IMG/VR virus record: IMGVR_UViG_3300021185_002167
Coordinates: 1-64,000 of that record
Source of the DNA: a virus
Reading direction: 5' to 3' (one strand)
DNA length: 64,000 bases
In this document: piece after piece, positions 1 to 9,431 of the stretch
Layout: every line of letters starts with the position of its first letter
Numbering within the stretch: position 1 is the first letter of the stretch
Notes under the pieces: generated by a model
Databases searched by the model: none
Told to the model about the DNA's origin: nothing
What the model saw: only the letters and a program-made list of their open reading frames with translations
Translations under genes and position numbers: made by a program

Positions 1-1
1 T

Positions 2-853
2 AGTTCTTTAGTTAGTAGAATGAAAATTAAAGGTTCAACTGGAAACGTTGGTATTGGAATAGATGACCCTCAGCATGAACTTCAAGTATTTGGCCAACAA
101 CCGCGAATAAGTATAAGAGATTCAAGTAATGGCGGTGGCGGAACTTGGACTTTAAATAGAGAGATTGCTACTCTAGAATTTATGACTTCTGATACTACAG
201 GCATGGGACCACATGCCGTTGCAGAAATAAAAGTTGTTACCGGTACTGATGGACAAGCTAGTCCTCCCGGTGATATGACCTTTACTACTGCTAGTTATAA
301 CAATGCTCCAAACGAAAGAGGTCGTTTTACATATGGTGGAAGTTTTATAGTTGGTAATACGGCTGAACCAACGGGTAGTAACGGAGGTGGTTCAGGATTT
401 ATCGCAGATAGTGTAGGTAGAAAAAATCTGGTATTGGCAACAACAAGTACAAGTCTTATTGATGTAGCAAACTTTAGAAACCCAAATGGTACTGTAGGAA
501 CTATAAGAACTAATGGGTCAAGTACATCATATTACACCTCATCAGACTATAGATTAAAAGAAAATGTAGTTACAGATTGGGATGCAACAACAAGATTAAA
601 ACAATTAAAACCATCAAGGTTTAACTTTATAGCAGACGGTGATACTACTCTTGACGGTTTCTTAGCTCACGAAGTACAAGACATAGTTCCTGAAGCTACA
701 CACGGAACAAAGGATGAACTTGATAGCGATGGCAATCCTGAATATCAAGGTATCGATCACGCAAAACTTGTGCCGCTTTTAACTAAAGCACTACAAGAAG
801 CAATAACAAAAATAGAAGATTTAACAACAAGAATAGAAACATTAGAAGAATAG
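2..853 (+). CDS. Tail fibre protein with C-terminal S74 chaperone domain, 5'-partial
   Basis: The frame is open from base 2, so the gene starts before the window. The first ATG (base 20) lies inside a repeat unit (RMKI..GNVGIG) that recurs in the next gene, so it is probably not the real start. What remains is a Gly/Ser/Thr-rich beta shaft followed by an intramolecular chaperone of the peptidase S74 type: SDYRLKEN, then LDGFLAHEVQDIVP, ending in a short coiled coil (TKIEDLTTRIETLEE). In this family the chaperone trimerises the fibre and cleaves itself off at the Ser-Asp bond. Role inferred: distal fibre or host recognition. The domain call is strong; the exact fibre identity is not. Confidence 0.8.
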   Translation, partial: SSLVSRMKIKGSTGNVGIGIDDPQHELQVFGQQPRISIRDSSNGGGGTWTLNREIATLEFMTSDTTGMGPHAVAEIKVVTGTDGQASPPGDMTFTTASYNNAPNERGRFTYGGSFIVGNTAEPTGSNGGGSGFIADSVGRKNLVLATTSTSLIDVANFRNPNGTVGTIRTNGSSTSYYTSSDYRLKENVVTDWDATTRLKQLKPSRFNFIADGDTTLDGFLAHEVQDIVPEATHGTKDELDSDGNPEYQGIDHAKLVPLLTKALQEAITKIEDLTTRIETLEE

Positions 854-855
854 GA

Positions 856-863
856 TATAAATA
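856..863 (+). promoter_or_regulatory. Late promoter (TATAAATA), leaderless configuration
   Basis: Exact T4 late -10 box ending 6 nt before the ATG at 870. By T4 spacing transcription would begin at about 869, so the fibre mRNA would be essentially leaderless; no Shine-Dalgarno is correctly placed. Confidence 0.7.
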
Positions 864-869
864 AGTACT

Positions 870-3584
870 ATGGCATTTACAATAAACAGAAGATTATCTC
901 AACTATTAGACAGCAGTGGTCAGTTATTATCGGGTAAAATACCTAACGATTATATAACTACAGATCATATTGCTAATAATGCTATTACAACTTCAATGTT
1001 GCATACTGGTTTTTTAGTACCTTCAAGTAGCTTATCATCAATTGATACTGATAATGTTGAAGAAGGTTCAACAAATGTTTATTACACTGATGCTCGTGTA
1101 GGCACATACATTTCTGGTAACAGAAGCTATGGTAATATTACTACAACAGGATATCTTGCAGGACCTGCTACGTTTACAATCGATCCAGCTGGAGTAGGAG
1201 ACAATACTGGAACAGTCGTTATCGCTGGTAACTTACAGGTTGATGGAACTACAACTACTATTAATAGTACAACTCTTGCAGTTGATGACTTAAATTTAAC
1301 TTTAGCAAGTGGCGCAGCCGATTCATCTGCAGCAAATGGAGCTGGAATAACAATTGACGGCGCAAGTGCTACAATTACATACGATGGTACAAACGATGAG
1401 TGGGACTTTAACAAAGGTATACACATTAATAGTACTGACTCAATTAAATTACCAGTAGGTACAACAGCTCAAAGAAATAGTAGTCCAGTTGCAGGTATGT
1501 TTAGATATAATTCTACAACAGGAGAATTTGAAGGATACACTGATGCATGGGGTGCAATTGCTGGCGGTGGGAATGGCTCTTATTCAACAGATAAATTTAC
1601 TGCTACTTCAGGACAAACTAACTTTACACTTTCATCAACAGTCACTGACGAAGATAATCTTATCGTATTCGTTGATGGTGTATTTCAAGCACATGATACA
1701 TACACTGTTTCAGGAACAACGCTTATATTTTCTACTGGTATAGTTTTAAATAGAGTAGTTACAGTATATCACGTAACACCAGTTTCTATTGGTGTACCTT
1801 CAGATAATACCGTTACTTCAGCAAAACTAAGTGGCGCTTTAACAACACCTGGAGATTTAACTGTTCCTGGTTCAGGAGATGTTAATACAGGAATATTAGC
1901 AACACATTCACGTGCAGGTGTTGGTATGACACTAAGACTCAATAACACAAATAATGGCAGCGATAAAGGTTCAGGTATTAAATGGCAAAGCGGAGGATTT
2001 GATACTTCAGCAATAATAGGTCGTAGTGATGCGGCTGCAACATCAGGCGATTCTCCTGGTTATTTGACTTTACATACATCAGCCGATGGTACAGATAATT
2101 TAACAGAAAGAATGCGTATTGATTCATCAGGAAACGTTGGAATTGGAACAACTCCGCAATCAACTGTAGGGATAGTAGATATTGCAGGTTCTGCAACTAA
2201 CTATAATACCGCCCCTATGATTACTTTTAGAGATTCGACTGGAGCAGCTGATTCTAGAAACTGGAGTATAGGTAATATTGCGATTAACTATGGAGATTTT
2301 CATATTGGAGTTGGAAATTCAAATAGTGATTATTTTGATGCTACATCTCATTCAAAATTTATGATAAATAAAGATGGCAATGTTGGAATTGGAACGACTA
2401 GTCCTGCAACAGGTCTTGAAGTTGCTACTACAAACTATACTTTTGCAGGTACTAATTTTGATATATATGGATTATTTGGCGATACAAGTGGTGGTATCCG
2501 TTTAGGTGCAGATAGTAGTAATGAAGATTCTGTTATAGGAACGACAGGTACTAATAATCTTCAGTTTGTAACTTACAATGGTTCTGCTTGGGGAAGTCGA
2601 ATGACTCTAACCAATACAGGCAACTTGTTGGTAGGTAATACAGTTGTTAATCCTGCTAGTGGATTTGCTTCTCAAAAAGGTTTTGGTTATGCAGCATCAA
2701 CAGGTAAAGTTGAAATTGCTACAGATGCTAATGCTGCTGTTATGGAACTTGGCAAGAACAACTCTAATGATGGAAGTATCTTAGTATTTCGCAAACAATC
2801 TAATACAGTTGGAAGTATTGGTACTGAAGGTGGTGATATAGTTATTGGTACTGGTGATACAGCAGTGCAATTCGCTGATTCATTAGATTGTATTAGACCA
2901 TTCACATCTTCAGGTTCAGGTAATGGCGGTAGAGATAATGCGATTGATTTAGGTGCATCAGGTCAAAGATTTAAAGACCTACACCTTTCAAATAGAGCTA
3001 ATGTGGGACATGTTCATTTATCTAATGCTGGGAACTACACAAATAATCACGTCGGAGTATATGCAAACGGCACTGTTGTTAATACAGCAGCTAGCCAAGA
3101 TGGTTGGCTTATGCAAGGTGGTTACGGAAAGCTTAAATGGGACTCAACTGGAGTTATGTTAAATGGTATTACATATGAACCAAATAAACCTCACTGGTAT
3201 GGTAGTGTAACAAATACAAATGGTAGTGGAGTAGCAAATTCTGGAGTTGCATATACTGCTCTTAGTAACAATACTATTACAGGTTCAGTAGTAAGTGGCC
3301 AATTTAGACTTATTGCTCCTCATGGTGGATTGTATTTAATAAACTTTAATACTATCTGTGATACTACAACTGGAAGAATAGATAGTAGAGTTTTGGTAAA
3401 TGGCAACGTTGTTACTGAACAATTATCTGAAAATAATGGTACCGGCTACCATTATAGAGGTGTAAGTATTGTAGTAAAACTTGCATATAATGATTACGTA
3501 ACTTTTGTAAATGATGATTGGTACAACGCAACAGTAACAACTTTTGAGGCCTGGAGAACAGCCTCTATAACAATGATAGGATAA
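870..3584 (+). CDS. Long tail fibre-like structural protein with C1q/TNF-like C-terminus
   Basis: 904 residues, repetitive and beta-rich. The N-terminal region (about 50-230) has the VYYTDARV and NLQVDGTTTTIN segments typical of fibres of marine T4-like phages. The middle carries two ERMRID/MINKDG-GNVGIGT repeat units (near residues 415 and 510) like the one in the preceding fibre. The last ~125 residues (AYTALSNNTITG... to the end) look like a C1q/TNF-type jelly roll, a common trimeric receptor-binding head. No S74 chaperone is present. It is preceded by a late promoter overlapping its start region. Probably a host-recognition fibre; which one is unknown. Confidence 0.75.
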   Translation: MAFTINRRLSQLLDSSGQLLSGKIPNDYITTDHIANNAITTSMLHTGFLVPSSSLSSIDTDNVEEGSTNVYYTDARVGTYISGNRSYGNITTTGYLAGPATFTIDPAGVGDNTGTVVIAGNLQVDGTTTTINSTTLAVDDLNLTLASGAADSSAANGAGITIDGASATITYDGTNDEWDFNKGIHINSTDSIKLPVGTTAQRNSSPVAGMFRYNSTTGEFEGYTDAWGAIAGGGNGSYSTDKFTATSGQTNFTLSSTVTDEDNLIVFVDGVFQAHDTYTVSGTTLIFSTGIVLNRVVTVYHVTPVSIGVPSDNTVTSAKLSGALTTPGDLTVPGSGDVNTGILATHSRAGVGMTLRLNNTNNGSDKGSGIKWQSGGFDTSAIIGRSDAAATSGDSPGYLTLHTSADGTDNLTERMRIDSSGNVGIGTTPQSTVGIVDIAGSATNYNTAPMITFRDSTGAADSRNWSIGNIAINYGDFHIGVGNSNSDYFDATSHSKFMINKDGNVGIGTTSPATGLEVATTNYTFAGTNFDIYGLFGDTSGGIRLGADSSNEDSVIGTTGTNNLQFVTYNGSAWGSRMTLTNTGNLLVGNTVVNPASGFASQKGFGYAASTGKVEIATDANAAVMELGKNNSNDGSILVFRKQSNTVGSIGTEGGDIVIGTGDTAVQFADSLDCIRPFTSSGSGNGGRDNAIDLGASGQRFKDLHLSNRANVGHVHLSNAGNYTNNHVGVYANGTVVNTAASQDGWLMQGGYGKLKWDSTGVMLNGITYEPNKPHWYGSVTNTNGSGVANSGVAYTALSNNTITGSVVSGQFRLIAPHGGLYLINFNTICDTTTGRIDSRVLVNGNVVTEQLSENNGTGYHYRGVSIVVKLAYNDYVTFVNDDWYNATVTTFEAWRTASITMIG

Positions 3585-3589
3585 AAAAA

Positions 3590-3853
3590 ATGGCAATAAT
3601 AACAAATGAACTAACAAGTACAGATTATAAAGTATTTGAGTATGTAACTAATGACCCAACGGGTTGGGTAGAAGGCGCTATAATTAGTAGGCTTGCGATA
3701 GCAAAAAGCGAAATTTTAACGGCTTTAATGCAGCATTGTAATGAAAATGAAATTGCATTAGCTGTAGGAGAAGAAGCTCAAATAAATCAAGCATTCGAAT
3801 TAGATGTAGCACTAACTGTTACAGAAAGAAATGCTCTTTCAGATCTTTCCTAG
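3590..3853 (+). CDS. Small hypothetical virion-region protein
   Basis: 87 residues, not recognised. The start has AGGA 8 nt upstream and lies 5 nt after the fibre stop, so it is probably co-transcribed with it. It begins MAIITNELTSTDYKVFEYV, has no membrane segment and ends acidic. Position between fibre and neck genes suggests a structural or fibre-accessory role, but nothing in the sequence shows function. Confidence 0.55.
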   Translation: MAIITNELTSTDYKVFEYVTNDPTGWVEGAIISRLAIAKSEILTALMQHCNENEIALAVGEEAQINQAFELDVALTVTERNALSDLS

Positions 3854-3868
3854 TAAGGCTTAAACTGT

Positions 3869-3876
3869 TATAAATA
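3869..3876 (+). promoter_or_regulatory. Late promoter for the neck/terminase operon
   Basis: TATAAATA in the 43-bp gap before gene 13; predicted start near 3882, followed by an AGGA Shine-Dalgarno and the ATG at 3897. Confidence 0.75.
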
Positions 3877-3896
3877 GAATATAATAGGAAATAAAT

Positions 3897-4646
3897 ATGG
3901 CAGCACCAAATAGTAAAACAACACTTATCGATTATTGCTTACGTAATCTCGGAGCTCCTGTAATCGAAATTAATGTAGATGAAGATCAAATAGATGACAG
4001 AATAGACGAAGCTCTACAATTCTATCAGACTTATCATGCTGACTCTATAGAAAAATTCTATTTAAAACATGAAGTAACTCAGAATGATATTACAAATGGT
4101 TATATTACAACAAGTAATTTAATAACAGATGTTGTAAGAGTATTACCTATAAGAGATTCTGTAACATCAAGTGATATGTTTGATATAAGATATCAGATAC
4201 ATTTAAATGATATACATTCAGTTGGCTTTATGGGTAACCTTACTGATTACGTTATGTCGCAACAGTTTTTATCTCTTTTAGATGTCGTTCTTGACTCAGA
4301 TGAAAAACATATTAACTTTGATAGACATAAAAATAGAATCGATATCTTTATGGATTGGTCAGAAGAAGTTGTTGTAGGAGATTATTTAGTAGTTGAATGT
4401 TATCGTATAATAGACCCAGACACTTATACAGCAGTATATAACGATTATTTCTTAAAAAGATATGCAACAGCATTAATCAAAAGACAATGGGGTACAAACC
4501 TTATTAAATTCGAAGGAATGGTTATGCCGGGCGGTGTAACATTTAATGGACGTCAAATATTTGATGACGCAAACGAAGAAATAACAAAATTAGAAGAAGA
4601 GGCTAGACTTAACTGGGAACAGCCAGTCGACTTCATGACAGGATAA
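3897..4646 (+). CDS. 13: gp13-like neck protein
   Basis: 249 residues, near the usual length of marine T4-like gp13. Characteristic C-terminal block: DPDTYTAVYNDYFLKRYATAL, then RQWGTNLIKFEGMVMPGGV and FNGRQIFDDA, ending in an acidic helix. gp13 forms the head-tail connector with gp14 at the portal vertex after DNA packaging. Directly followed (3 nt) by gene 14, as in T4-like gene order 13-14-15-16-17. Confidence 0.88.
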   Translation: MAAPNSKTTLIDYCLRNLGAPVIEINVDEDQIDDRIDEALQFYQTYHADSIEKFYLKHEVTQNDITNGYITTSNLITDVVRVLPIRDSVTSSDMFDIRYQIHLNDIHSVGFMGNLTDYVMSQQFLSLLDVVLDSDEKHINFDRHKNRIDIFMDWSEEVVVGDYLVVECYRIIDPDTYTAVYNDYFLKRYATALIKRQWGTNLIKFEGMVMPGGVTFNGRQIFDDANEEITKLEEEARLNWEQPVDFMTG

Positions 4647-4649
4647 AAC

Positions 4650-5594
4650 ATGCCGAGAAATGTATACTTTTCTCAGGCCGTTAAAAGTGAACAACACTTA
4701 TACGAAGACCTGATAATAGAATCACTAGGAATATATGGACAAGATGTCTATTACATTCCACGTACGCTTGTAAACAGAGATTCTATATTAGGCGAAGATC
4801 CAGCTTCAAGCTTTGATGATGCATATCTTCTTGAAATGTATATTGAAAATACTGAAGGGTTTGAAGGTTCAGGCGACTTATATTCTAAATTTGGTTTAGA
4901 AATACGAGACGATGCAACTTTTATAGTATCAAGAAGACGTTGGGAAACAAGAGTTGGTACTTTCTCAAGCAATGTAACAGATCCAAGACCTCAAGAAGGA
5001 GATTTAATCTTCTTACCAATGACAAATTCATTCTTTGAAATTAGTTATGTTGAAGATGATTCACCGTTTTATCAGTTATCTAACTTACCAGTATATAAAA
5101 TGCAATGTTCATTATTTGAATATAACGATGAAGATTTCGAAACTGGTGTTACATCAATTGATGAAGCAACATCAAAAGCTGCTTATCAAATGCCAATTGA
5201 TATTGCAATTACAGGTGGTAATCACTTCCAGGTTGGAGAGATAATAGAACAAGTTATAACTCCAGCAGATGGCGACATTCCAGCAGTTATAGTATATGGT
5301 GAGGTACAACAAAGAACAAAAGCTTCAGATATTTTAAGTAAGCTTTGGGTATCTAATATAGGAACATCGGGTACATCAATTGCAAAAGAATTTACAGTTG
5401 GTGGTGTAGTAACAGGCAGAACTTCAACTAATACTGGAACAGTAGCTACTATTTATAGTGATTTAACAGATACAACTGGAAGCGCTTGGGCTGCCGATGA
5501 AGCTGCTCAAAATATTGATTTTGAATTAGAAGCTGATGGATTTATTGATTTTTCTGAATCGAATCCATTTGGCGATCCATCGGAGACGTACTAA
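4650..5594 (+). CDS. 14: gp14-like neck protein
   Basis: 314 residues. Recognised by its N-terminus (MPRNVYFSQAVKSEQ, LYEDLIIESLGIYGQDVYYIPR) and the FGLEIRDDATFIVSRRRWE block, which are hallmarks of gp14. With gp13 it closes the filled head and provides the tail docking site. The stop overlaps the gene 15 ATG by one base. The C-terminal third (about 210-314) is lower-complexity, Thr/Gly-rich and more variable. Confidence 0.88.
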   Translation: MPRNVYFSQAVKSEQHLYEDLIIESLGIYGQDVYYIPRTLVNRDSILGEDPASSFDDAYLLEMYIENTEGFEGSGDLYSKFGLEIRDDATFIVSRRRWETRVGTFSSNVTDPRPQEGDLIFLPMTNSFFEISYVEDDSPFYQLSNLPVYKMQCSLFEYNDEDFETGVTSIDEATSKAAYQMPIDIAITGGNHFQVGEIIEQVITPADGDIPAVIVYGEVQQRTKASDILSKLWVSNIGTSGTSIAKEFTVGGVVTGRTSTNTGTVATIYSDLTDTTGSAWAADEAAQNIDFELEADGFIDFSESNPFGDPSETY

Positions 5595-6343
5595 TGTTTG
5601 GTGACCATTTCTATCACGCAACAATGAGAAAGTCAGTAGCTGTCTTTGGCACATTATTTAATAACTTAAAAGTTATGAGAAAAGCCGCTGATGGAAGCGT
5701 ATTAAACCAAACAAGAGTACCATTAGCTTATGGACCTAAACAAAAATTCTTAGCTCGTCTTGATCAAGAAACTGGATTTGACGCTCAAATGGCGATTAAG
5801 TTACCAAGGATGGGATTTGAGATTACTGGTATTACTTTAGACCCAACTCAAAAAGGTGCTAAGAGAAATATAATATCCGAAACTCATGGTTCAGATATTA
5901 CTAAAAAGAAAACAATTAAACATTATACTTCATACGATATCGGTATGTCTTTATATGTACTTGTTAAAAATCAAGATGATGGACTACAAATTGTAGAACA
6001 AATTTTACCATACTTTCAACCAGAATATAATGTCACAATAACTCCGGTTGCAGGTTTTGATTATAAACAAGATGTATCAGTAATACTTGGAAGTGTTGCT
6101 ATTGATGACCAATATGAAGGAGACTTTTCAGAGAGAAGAGTACTTATATATCAATTAGATTTTACAATGAAGATGAAGTTCTTTGGTCCAACAGCTGACC
6201 AAAATATAATACGTGAAGTTAACTTAGACTTTCATGATAAAGATAATGTAGGAAGAACATTTGAGGAAATGGACTTTACTGTAGGTGGTACTGATGATGC
6301 TGATGATTACACTATTACTACTACAATTACTGAAGGTGGATAA
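5594..6343 (+). CDS. 15: gp15-like tail terminator / sheath stabiliser
   Basis: 249 residues. Begins MFGDHFYHATMRKSVAVFGTLF and carries VPLAYGPKQKFLARLDQ and KLPRMGFEITG, the conserved signature of gp15, which caps the tail tube and sheath and joins the tail to the neck. Ends in an acidic Thr-rich tail. Starts on the last base of gene 14 and its stop overlaps gene 16, consistent with coupled translation in the neck-terminase operon. Confidence 0.9.
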   Translation: MFGDHFYHATMRKSVAVFGTLFNNLKVMRKAADGSVLNQTRVPLAYGPKQKFLARLDQETGFDAQMAIKLPRMGFEITGITLDPTQKGAKRNIISETHGSDITKKKTIKHYTSYDIGMSLYVLVKNQDDGLQIVEQILPYFQPEYNVTITPVAGFDYKQDVSVILGSVAIDDQYEGDFSERRVLIYQLDFTMKMKFFGPTADQNIIREVNLDFHDKDNVGRTFEEMDFTVGGTDDADDYTITTTITEGG

Positions 6344-6756
6344 TGGACAAGAAAGAAAAGATGACTGCGAGTTTAGAAAAGAACTTACCAACTATTAAAA
6401 AAGATAGACCAGTTAAAATAGATAAAGACATAAAAGACGATTATGACTTTTCACGTAAGACTTATAAAGACCTAATATATAACGGAACAAGGTCAATGGA
6501 TGTATTATCTGAACTTGCAATAGAATCAGAACATCCAAGAGCATTTGAAGTCCTTGCACAAACAATAAAGAATATAAGTGATGTTACTAAAAATCTTATG
6601 GATTTGCAAAAGCAAAAGAAAGATTTAACTAAAGAAGAAAGAGAAGAAGCAAAAACTGTGACAAATAACAATATGTTTGTGGGTAGTACTACTGACTTAC
6701 AAAGAATGTTATTAAATAAAGATAATGTAATCGATGCAACAGACAATAAAGAATAA
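6343..6756 (+). CDS. 16: gp16-like small terminase subunit
   Basis: 137 residues, mostly helical. The central segment (LSELAIESEHPRAFEVLAQT, NISDVTKNLMDLQKQKKDL) matches the coiled-coil oligomerisation core of T4 gp16, which forms a ring that regulates the packaging motor. The charged N-terminus (about 1-40) is Lys/Asp-rich. Overlaps the start of gene 17 by 23 nt, the usual arrangement for the two terminase subunits. Confidence 0.85.
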   Translation: MDKKEKMTASLEKNLPTIKKDRPVKIDKDIKDDYDFSRKTYKDLIYNGTRSMDVLSELAIESEHPRAFEVLAQTIKNISDVTKNLMDLQKQKKDLTKEEREEAKTVTNNNMFVGSTTDLQRMLLNKDNVIDATDNKE

Positions 6757-8347
6757 TGAGTTTGGTTACTTAGGTAATCCAAATGTTAAGAGAGATGGTG
6801 TTCAATCATCTTTTACTAAAGAAGAGATTATCGAATATAAGAAGTGTATGGATTCGCCATCGTACTTTGCAAGAAACTATGTAAAAATTATATCACTTGA
6901 TGAGGGATTAGTACCATTTAATCTTTATCCATATCAAGAAGAAATGTTCGATCATTTTAAAGCAAATCGATTTTCTATAGTTTTAGCTTGTAGACAGAGT
7001 GGTAAATCAATATCATCAGTTGTATATCTCTTATGGTACGCTGTATTTCATCCTGAAAAGACTATTGCAGTTTTAGCTAATAAAGGTGCAGTTGCCAGAG
7101 AGATGTTAGCACGTATAACACTTGCATTAGAGAACCTACCATTCTTTTTACAGCCTGGATGTAAAGCTTTAAATAAAGGTAGTATTGAATTTAGTAATAA
7201 TTCTAAGATAATAGCTGCAGCTACAAGTGGTAGTTCTATTCGTGGTTTATCTATTAACTTACTTTTTTTAGATGAGTTTGCATTCGTTGAAAATGATGCA
7301 CAGTTTTATACATCTACATATCCTGTAGTATCAGCTGGTAGAGATACTCAGATTGTTATCACATCTACAGCAAATGGTATAGGTAATGTATATCATAAAC
7401 TATGGGAAGGAGCTGTACAGAAAACAAATGAGTTTAAACCTTTTAGAGTTGATTGGTGGGATGTTCCAGGAAGAGATGATAAGTGGAAACAACAAACAGT
7501 ATCAAATACATCCGAGTTACAGTTTGAACAAGAGTTTGGTAATACCTTTCATGGAAGAGGTAATACATTAATAGGTGCAAATTATTTACTTGCACAACAA
7601 AGTGTTGAGCCACAGTTTATAAAAGAGAATATCATGATATATTCTCAACCAGAACAAGAAGCTGAATATGTAATGTGCGTTGATGTTTCTAAAGGTAGAA
7701 ACCAAGACTATAGCACATTTACTATAATAGATGTAAGTAAACAGCCATTTGAACAGGTTGCTATTTTTAGAGATAATAATATATCACCAATGCTTTTACC
7801 AGATATCATATACAAGTATGCTAATCTATATAATGAAGCTTATGTTGTTGTAGAAAGTAACGATCAAGGTGGTGTAGTTTGTAATGGTTTATATTACGAT
7901 TTAGAATATGAAAACATGTTTGTAGAATCAAGTATTAAAGCAAATGCTCTTGGTGCTACAATGACACGAAGAGTAAAGCGTATTGGTTGTTCAACGATAA
8001 AAGATTTAATTGAACAAGGCAAACTTAAGATAAATGATGCTCAAACAATAATAGAAATGAGTACTTTTGTAAGTAAAGGGAATAGTTATATGGCTGTTGG
8101 ACCAAATCATGATGACCTTATGATGAACTTAGTTCTCTTTGCTTGGTTTACAACAACTGATGTATTTGAATCATTAACAAATATTGATATGAAAGATATG
8201 CTTTATAAAGAAAGATTAAAAGCTATTCAAGACGATATGTTACCTTTCGGTTTTGTCGAAAGTGGAAACTACGAAAAGGATAAATATACTAAAGACGATG
8301 ATGGTAACATTTGGTTCGAGCAAGAATGGACAGGAAATAACATATGA
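6734..8347 (+). CDS. 17: gp17 large terminase, ATPase-nuclease packaging motor
   Basis: 537 residues. N-terminal ATPase: Q-motif region near 66-70 (PYQEEM), Walker A CRQSGKS (about 86-92), Walker B LLFLDEF (about 176-182), coupling motif TSTANG. C-terminal RNase H-fold nuclease with acidic residues in CVDVSKGRNQDYS, VVVESNDQGG and NHDDLMMN, corresponding to the three metal-binding acids of T4 gp17. It cuts concatemeric DNA and pumps it into the prohead. All expected motifs are intact. Its stop overlaps the next start (ATGA). Confidence 0.95.
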   Translation: MQQTIKNNEFGYLGNPNVKRDGVQSSFTKEEIIEYKKCMDSPSYFARNYVKIISLDEGLVPFNLYPYQEEMFDHFKANRFSIVLACRQSGKSISSVVYLLWYAVFHPEKTIAVLANKGAVAREMLARITLALENLPFFLQPGCKALNKGSIEFSNNSKIIAAATSGSSIRGLSINLLFLDEFAFVENDAQFYTSTYPVVSAGRDTQIVITSTANGIGNVYHKLWEGAVQKTNEFKPFRVDWWDVPGRDDKWKQQTVSNTSELQFEQEFGNTFHGRGNTLIGANYLLAQQSVEPQFIKENIMIYSQPEQEAEYVMCVDVSKGRNQDYSTFTIIDVSKQPFEQVAIFRDNNISPMLLPDIIYKYANLYNEAYVVVESNDQGGVVCNGLYYDLEYENMFVESSIKANALGATMTRRVKRIGCSTIKDLIEQGKLKINDAQTIIEMSTFVSKGNSYMAVGPNHDDLMMNLVLFAWFTTTDVFESLTNIDMKDMLYKERLKAIQDDMLPFGFVESGNYEKDKYTKDDDGNIWFEQEWTGNNI

Positions 8348-9348
8348 AATACGAAATTTTAATACTTACACATTCACAAGCACATGTAAGAGATACTGAT
8401 TCTAAGGATTCAGGTAATCAATTATTGTTTATACAACAAGCCGCTAAACAAGGCATTAAGGTTCACACTGTAGATTTTCCAGGATTAGAAATTACTCAAA
8501 CAAAAGATGGCCATGTATTAACATCATATGCATTTGATAAAGATGGTCTTGTTATTATGCCAGATGATAAAGGCAATAAAGAAAAACAAAAGCCAATACT
8601 TATACATCCAGAAAAAACATTAATTATGCCAAGAGGTTTAGGAACAATAGGATTTACCGGTAATCGTAACTGGTATGACGAGATGAAAAACTTAGAGATG
8701 TTTGGTTATACATTAATTAACGATACTGAAGCATTTGATTTATGTAGTAGTAAATATTTAAGTTATCTTAAAATGGTAAAGAATAAAATACGTACTCCAA
8801 AGACAGTACCAATAACACATTCATCAGAAGTTGAAGAAGCAGTTGAAAAATTAAAGACAAGCTTTCCAATCGTACTTAAATCATCTACAGGTACTCAAAC
8901 TGGAGTAGGTGTTGTTATCGTAGAAAGTATGAGGTCATTAAGAGCTTTAGTTCAAATGATTCTTTTATATAATAAGAATTTACCACTTATAATACAAGAG
9001 TTTGTACCTATTGATTATGACATAAGAGTTCTTGTATGCGAAGGACAAATACTTGGTGCAATGAAGAGAGAAGTTATTTCAGGAGATGGTAGAAGTAATG
9101 TATCACTTGGAGCTGAAGCGGCAGAAATAGAACTTACAGATAAAGAAAAAGAAGAATCATTAAGAATAGCTCAAATATTTGGCACAAGATTAGCAGGTAT
9201 AGATTTATTACCAGCCGATAATAGAGAAAAGGATTTACCTTATTGTTTAGAGGTTAATTCAAATCCTGGCTTACAAGGTATTGAAAGATATGTTGGCGGT
9301 ATTACAAAACAATTTATAAACATGTTTAAGGATAAGGACATTTGGTAG
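8344..9348 (+). CDS. RimK-like ATP-grasp ligase
   Basis: 334 residues. ATP-grasp fold of the RimK (alpha-L-glutamate ligase) type: PIVLKSSTGTQTGVGVV, the QEFVP..YDIRVLVCEGQILGAMKR strand pair, DGRSNVSLG, and the metal-binding ELEVNSNPGL-like segment CLEVNSNPGLQGIE near the C-terminus. E. coli RimK adds glutamates to ribosomal protein S6; relatives ligate amino acids to proteins or small molecules. The gene is fused by ATGA overlap to gene 17 and precedes the sheath gene, so it probably acts during virion assembly or on a host target late. The substrate is unknown. The N-terminal ~100 residues carry an insertion relative to RimK. Confidence 0.8.
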   Translation: MKYEILILTHSQAHVRDTDSKDSGNQLLFIQQAAKQGIKVHTVDFPGLEITQTKDGHVLTSYAFDKDGLVIMPDDKGNKEKQKPILIHPEKTLIMPRGLGTIGFTGNRNWYDEMKNLEMFGYTLINDTEAFDLCSSKYLSYLKMVKNKIRTPKTVPITHSSEVEEAVEKLKTSFPIVLKSSTGTQTGVGVVIVESMRSLRALVQMILLYNKNLPLIIQEFVPIDYDIRVLVCEGQILGAMKREVISGDGRSNVSLGAEAAEIELTDKEKEESLRIAQIFGTRLAGIDLLPADNREKDLPYCLEVNSNPGLQGIERYVGGITKQFINMFKDKDIW

Positions 9349-9364
9349 ATGAATATCATTTTAT

Positions 9365-9372
9365 TATAAATA
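9365..9372 (+). promoter_or_regulatory. Late promoter for the sheath/tube genes
   Basis: TATAAATA in the 83-bp gap upstream of gene 18; predicted start near 9378 gives a ~55-nt leader ending in an AGAGGA Shine-Dalgarno. Confidence 0.75.
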
Positions 9373-9431
9373 AAAGTATGAATATTCTTATTATGAGACA
9401 TATTAACTAACTCAACAAAGAGGACAAAGCG

